Assembly (NCBI GenBank): GCA_039881145.1
Contig: JAYKKI010000006.1
Coordinates: forward strand, 17,212,501 to 17,276,500
Length of the DNA stretch: 64,000 nt
Direction of reading: 5' to 3'
Source of the DNA: Druceiella hillmani
Lineage: Eukaryota; Arthropoda; Insecta; Lepidoptera; Hepialidae
Every line of letters begins with the position of its first letter. Positions within the stretch are counted from its first letter, which is position 1. The notes under the pieces are model-generated. The model saw nothing but the letters and a program-made list of their open reading frames with translations. It had not been told where the DNA came from and did not search any database. Below are positions 41,401-47,400 of this stretch, piece by piece. The position numbers and the translations under genes are program-made.

Positions 41401-44400
41401 ATCAACAGACAAACAACAAAGTGACTCTATAAGGGGTTCCTTCTTTCCTTTTGAGGTACCCTAAAAAAGATTTTAATAACTTATAAAGGGGACCAACATT
41501 TAAGATGAGTTGTGATAATAACAAATGTTCATCGTAAAAAGCTCTTTCTGTTGACATATAATTCATCCTTATTGGAGGGTGAGCTCTGTGCTCCATACAT
41601 TTTGGCCCATTTCCGCTTTAAATTATTTTAAACTACATTAGATATATAAGAATTAAAATATTTACATATTATGGTGTATAATATTATGGTGGTCAAGTAT
41701 TTCAAAACAAAATTGTCCAAGTGTGTGTCTGACCCGTGCAACGAGGGTTCGCATACCTTGTTTGGAGGAAAATTATTTTAAATAACATAGGTCACAACTA
41801 ACAAGGATTTTTAGCGCAATAAATATAAATAATACTAATATAATTAAGTAAGGGTGGATATATACATTATCATGAATATTTAAAAAATGAAGACAGTCCT
41901 GTGAAATCCCTAAATGGATTTACACAGCCGCATCGGTAAATTTTCACGTAAGTAAATTTTATCATTGTTTTTTTCTTTATTTCATGCACATATTTCCGAT
42001 TAGCGTAATCTATAATACACTGTCCTGTTAAGTTACACAATAAATATACATTATAAAATACAGAGTAATTTTTTCAGTTGAATGAAATAAAATATTACAT
42101 ATCACTTTCAACAAAATCACTAACATTACAATTTTAAAAGCTTGTGCGCTGGTCTATTCTTTGACTTTATCCAGGGAGACACCGACTCAAGTACATACTT
42201 TATATTTCGTATGTCTAGAGTAATTTGTTAAATGTCCACTTTTATTTTAGGTACATATATTTATGAATATGTGTGTTTTCATAGCTTTGAGATTAAAACA
42301 TAGTTCAGTTTAAAAGAATGTTAATTGATGAAGCTATGTGACATCACATTGCTTTAGTGCTCCCTGCTCGTCACGTATTGTAACACTAGGCTACAGCCCC
42401 TATTGTTGTGTATATACTTTATGGATGGCCCCTATATACTAATTTAAAAAATAATTTAAAAATTTTTAGATACAAATAAGAAACAAACAATTAAGTAAAT
42501 GCTTTCTAATCTCGTAAATTATACTCACATAAATTGCGCACTTCATGTTTAACGTATCGCAGATCGACTGGCACGAACAGGCGAGCGTAGCGCCATAGCA
42601 CCCCTAACTGCAATACATGCAGAGTCACCGGCACCCACAGCCGCCAGCGTGGTGATGACTTTTTCTTATCACCACTCTTTTCTTTGCTTGATGAGAGATG
42701 TAGGTACCAACGCAGGGAAACTACCTGAAATATTTCTTTATTTACTTTATAAACTTTCACATATATAAGTACATAAAGGTGTATAAATTGCCCTAACAGT
42801 AATCTTTTACACTTGACATAAACTAATAGTAATTAAAATTCAGTGCTTGGAAAAATTTATCGGTTATGTGAAGCATATACATATAAATACATATACAAAT
42901 ATTTTAAAGGTATATGAAAGTAAATAGTATATGAAAGGCAAAGAAAGGAGTCATAACTAGTATGGAGATACGCAAGGTATAATTTTTTAAGGCAACATTT
43001 GAACATGTATCCGCAACTTATACACTGTAAATGAGGCTCATGACACAATGATCTATTGTTTGAGGATGAGGAGAGTTTAAGATGCTTCCAGAGGGCATGA
43101 ATACATAGAGCCGTAAATCTGAAGCTTGAGAATAATGGACTGTTATGGTTATTTACATATTACAGAGGGACAGGGAATATGTAGATTGCATTGGTCACAT
43201 ACCTCCGTCCAGTTGAATTTATTTGTGCTTGTGTATAATATTGCTTCTTTAGTTTATTAAATTGACATCGATAGTAATACATAGAAATTCAACTGTTTTT
43301 GTCCTTTCAATCTTAATTACTATTGTTTTATCAGATTCTGTTGGGAGTAGTAATGTCCCCATTTCTCTTTGGCATTCCAGGTTTTACATTAAAAATAATC
43401 ACTTTGGGAAAAATAATAATCCCCTACCAGGTATTTCTAAGAATACAAGATATCAGCATTTTACTCACAATTAATTAAAAACATAAAATTAAATATTGTA
43501 CACTAAGCGCTACTTTACTCGGTTACTGCGTTTTACATTTCCACTGTCTTTCACCGCCTATTCTTTTCAAGTTAGTAGGCATTGTAAGGTTTTAAGCGGC
43601 AATTCTCCACATGGGATGTTTGGCCATCAGGTATGGGATTTAATGTGGCTTTTTCTTTGTTGTTTTCTTCAAAAATGTTTAAAAAATAAAAAGACTGAAA
43701 TGAACAAAATATTTCAAGTCATACAAATTTTGCCACCAATTTATTTATACTGTATTTATGCTCTACGAGTGAGAAACGGCATAAATTCTAAAGGTGTGAT
43801 TTTCCAAGGGTTAATGTTATTAATCAAGTACAATATTGCCTTTATGAGAAAACATATTTTCATATGTTTTCTCATAAAGGCAATATTGTGGAAACATATT
43901 TTCATATTGAAAATATATTGATTATAAGGTGAAGATAAAGTCATCTATTGTACAAGAAATGATGAAAAAAAAATGTTGAATACGGCAAATTGTTAATATG
44001 TTAGGCTTGAATAAAAAAAAAGTAAGTATTTGGTTGATATATAAATTCATTTGGTTTTTTAGGCTGGTATAAAATACAATTTAATATACAAAATACCTGT
44101 TATTTAATTACGTGCTAACCATTCTTTTTTCTTTTCACTGAGAATGGCCACATTTATAAACATCTAAGCCTGCAAAAAACTGATCCTGTTGCATTTTTGC
44201 TACCTCATTATTAGCGTAGACTTCCTGTTGAGAGAAATTTTCAGGGACCATAACAAATGGTAGTCGGAAGAGCCAGGTCTGATGAATAAGATGTGACGTG
44301 AAGTTAAACATCTTAGCCAAGTCGTAATTGTTGTGGGTAGTTAATAACGTATGGGTATTGGAATTATGGAAAAAGACTATTCTTTTCATACTGAAATTAC

Positions 44401-47400
44401 TATTTTTGTGCTGCATGATTCATTTTTGCTAATAGAGACAGTATACGGCCAGGATCTACCTGTTGGTTAGCACATATAATAAATATCAGGAAACCTGAAG
44501 AGCTATTCTGTTTTGGAAATAAAAATATAAGTCAGTATTTTCACATGAGACTAAATTTATTCGTCAAAATATGACCTTTCATATTCCCTAATGTTTTTCC
44601 CGCGGCAAACTAATTTATATATGCCAGTTTTGTAAAAATGGTTGTTTTGACTGAGAAGATACCTTGTCACTTCTTTTTCTAGCCAACCCTTCACTAAAGG
44701 TGATGGAAAGTTAATGACGATAGTCTTTTAGATCTGGATACATTCTTGAGACTTCCAGTGTCTGAAGGAAATTGTTAAAACCAATTTTGCCTTTAGCACA
44801 TTCTCTTCATATGCAAATCAAGTCAAATCTTTTGACATGTATCTGATGCATTGCAACCAAGTTTGAACTCGTACAATCAACATGAACGAATATTGTTTTT
44901 CCATATTGCTAATTGCAAAATGTAAACACAAACACAACCCGAAGTTTACGGCTCAAAATGTGCTGACAGATTGACAATGGTACAAATAGGTCAGGTTTTT
45001 TGCCATTTACAGTTGCCAGCTGATCATTTTAACAATTCCAGTAATTTCGCCTAATAACAATTGGTAAACATTTTTCAGAGTATCTGGTAATATCTTTACA
45101 TCCCATCACACTGAGAGCACATATGCTCTCAGTTTGAGTGCTATTCTGCCAACTATTGTGTACTACGATTTGGCAGTCAATCTACTTTCATCTTCCGTAA
45201 CTAGCTGCATCAAAAACTTATCATTGCAGCAGAGGTTTTCTTAACTTGTAGCAAAGGTTATTGAGCTATTAAATTGGTATTGGTCCATTTATTATACCAA
45301 ATATTGAAGTCAGACACGTAACCTAACTGGTGCAAACATTTATCTTCGTTCATACAGGATGAATTATGTGTCATAGAAATGTTTGTTTGATGAATTTTTA
45401 TCGACAGTACCCTTGACTACAGCTGACAACCAGAGCGGTGATTGACATTAAGTCAAAATCTCCAAAACATAATTTGGCATATTTATTTTGTTAAAGCATT
45501 GTCCCTTATTACAAACTTTTTTGGTATAGTGTGTGTGCACAATACAGTGGTCTTAACCGGCATACTTTTAAAGATAGGTAGAATTGTGTAAATGCACTGT
45601 GCTAAAGAGTTAGCAAACCGAATAAACCTACTCTGACACAAAAACCAAATGAACTTTTTTATCAATTCAACATTTAAACTACTAAATGTTTATTTATAAA
45701 TCCACACATGTTCCAATTCACTCTAAAAACCACAAAACATTTGTAAACAAGATTTCAGAATGGTTCTTCAAGAATATTAAAACTAAGTTCTTTCAGGTAT
45801 TAGAAATTAAGTTCATATTGGAATGGGTAATTAGGATCAATATTGATAAAAAATAGTAACATAATTCAATAGATGGACAAAAAAAATGAGTTTTAAAAAT
45901 TATTGAAGGGCCTGTGTTCTTGATACAGGAAAATTAAACAGAACATTAATAACCATTCTTGCTTGAATAGTTTGTTAACAGGTTCAATATGGCTGGTAAT
46001 TTTGAACGTGCCACACAAATCAACATTAATAGGAAACATTTAAAGCTGATTAAATTTAGCCTACGTTTATTTGCTTTTTTTACGTAAAAGAATTTTGTAA
46101 TACGTTTTAAATCAGACAAAAGATGTTGATTATATGCAAAATCAGTTGTTTATGTACAGAGTAACCCTAACTAGACAATATCACCTAAGATTGCACTGGA
46201 ATATTATAGAGAATGGCATATTATATACTATTATTTATTGTTACAGAATCTATACAGTCATACTGAAAATAAATAATACTTTTAATAATTTATCATATAA
46301 AACACAGTCCGCTATTTTTTTAAATAATCTTTTACGAAGACATATTTCTTTAAAATAACAAACTTTTTTAAAATAGCTGAACTCTGTATATCGACTCACT
46401 AAAAACTTTGTTTCTATATTTAAGCAAAGATATTTTATTATTCGTATCGTGTTTGCACGAGAGGTATGAATTATTCATGGTAACATGGAAGTACTACTTC
46501 AGAATACTATTATATTGTTTTAGTTTAGATGAGACGGTAGCCGGTCGTATCTGTTTATATCTAACGTAAATGAATTTTAGATCCGCTTCTGATTTCATCA
46601 CGTCATTTCATTTAACACTTCTCATGATTTTTTTACGAATAAATTCTGATGTGATCATTGTAACATATGTTTTGTATCTTCTTTCCATAACGCATAGTGC
46701 TTTGTTATTACAAATCGTTTCAACCTTTCCATTTCCACCTCTAGTGGTTACCCACAGAGGGTTTTGCCACTTTTGCAGGGTGGATATCTGTTTTTGATTT
46801 GAGAGTTTTGGGAGCTTTCGAGAAAATTCTTTTGATAATCAGTTTCTTCTACGACTTAACATTAAATTACCATTGGATGTTAAAATGAAGTAATGTATAG
46901 GCTTATATCATAGTCAGATTTTTTTTAAACATGAATTTTAGAAAAAATAAACTATTGTCTTTGTGGGAACGCCACATAGCAGATAGCCTGAGGAACAATA
47001 ACTTATAGCTATACTCTGTAGGTATATCTACCTCTCTTCTATTGATCTATAGGAGGAATGAAATATTTCTTCCAGAACAGTTGCCTATGTATTTTCAATG
47101 TTCATTATAAGTGCATCACAACTAAAATTTTCTTCAAATATAATTAGTTTTGTTTACGTTTGCTGCACATGAGGAAGTAAAATTTTGATGTATAAAATAT
47201 TGTGTTGTTAACAATGAATAATAAAATTCAAACAATATCTAAAATAAATATGTATATACATACCTCTTAAATAAATTTTAACACATAATTTAAATACCGC
47301 TTAATCATATAATTTAAATACCCACTTATCTGTTCAATTTCAAAGAAAATGACGAGAAATAACTTTGAATGTTTCTACATGCTGCTGGAGTATATTTCAT

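Noticed and set aside
43496..43921. Plus-strand 141-codon open frame
   Set aside because: Runs through a perfect palindrome, lacks splice support or family similarity, and has intron-like AT composition.
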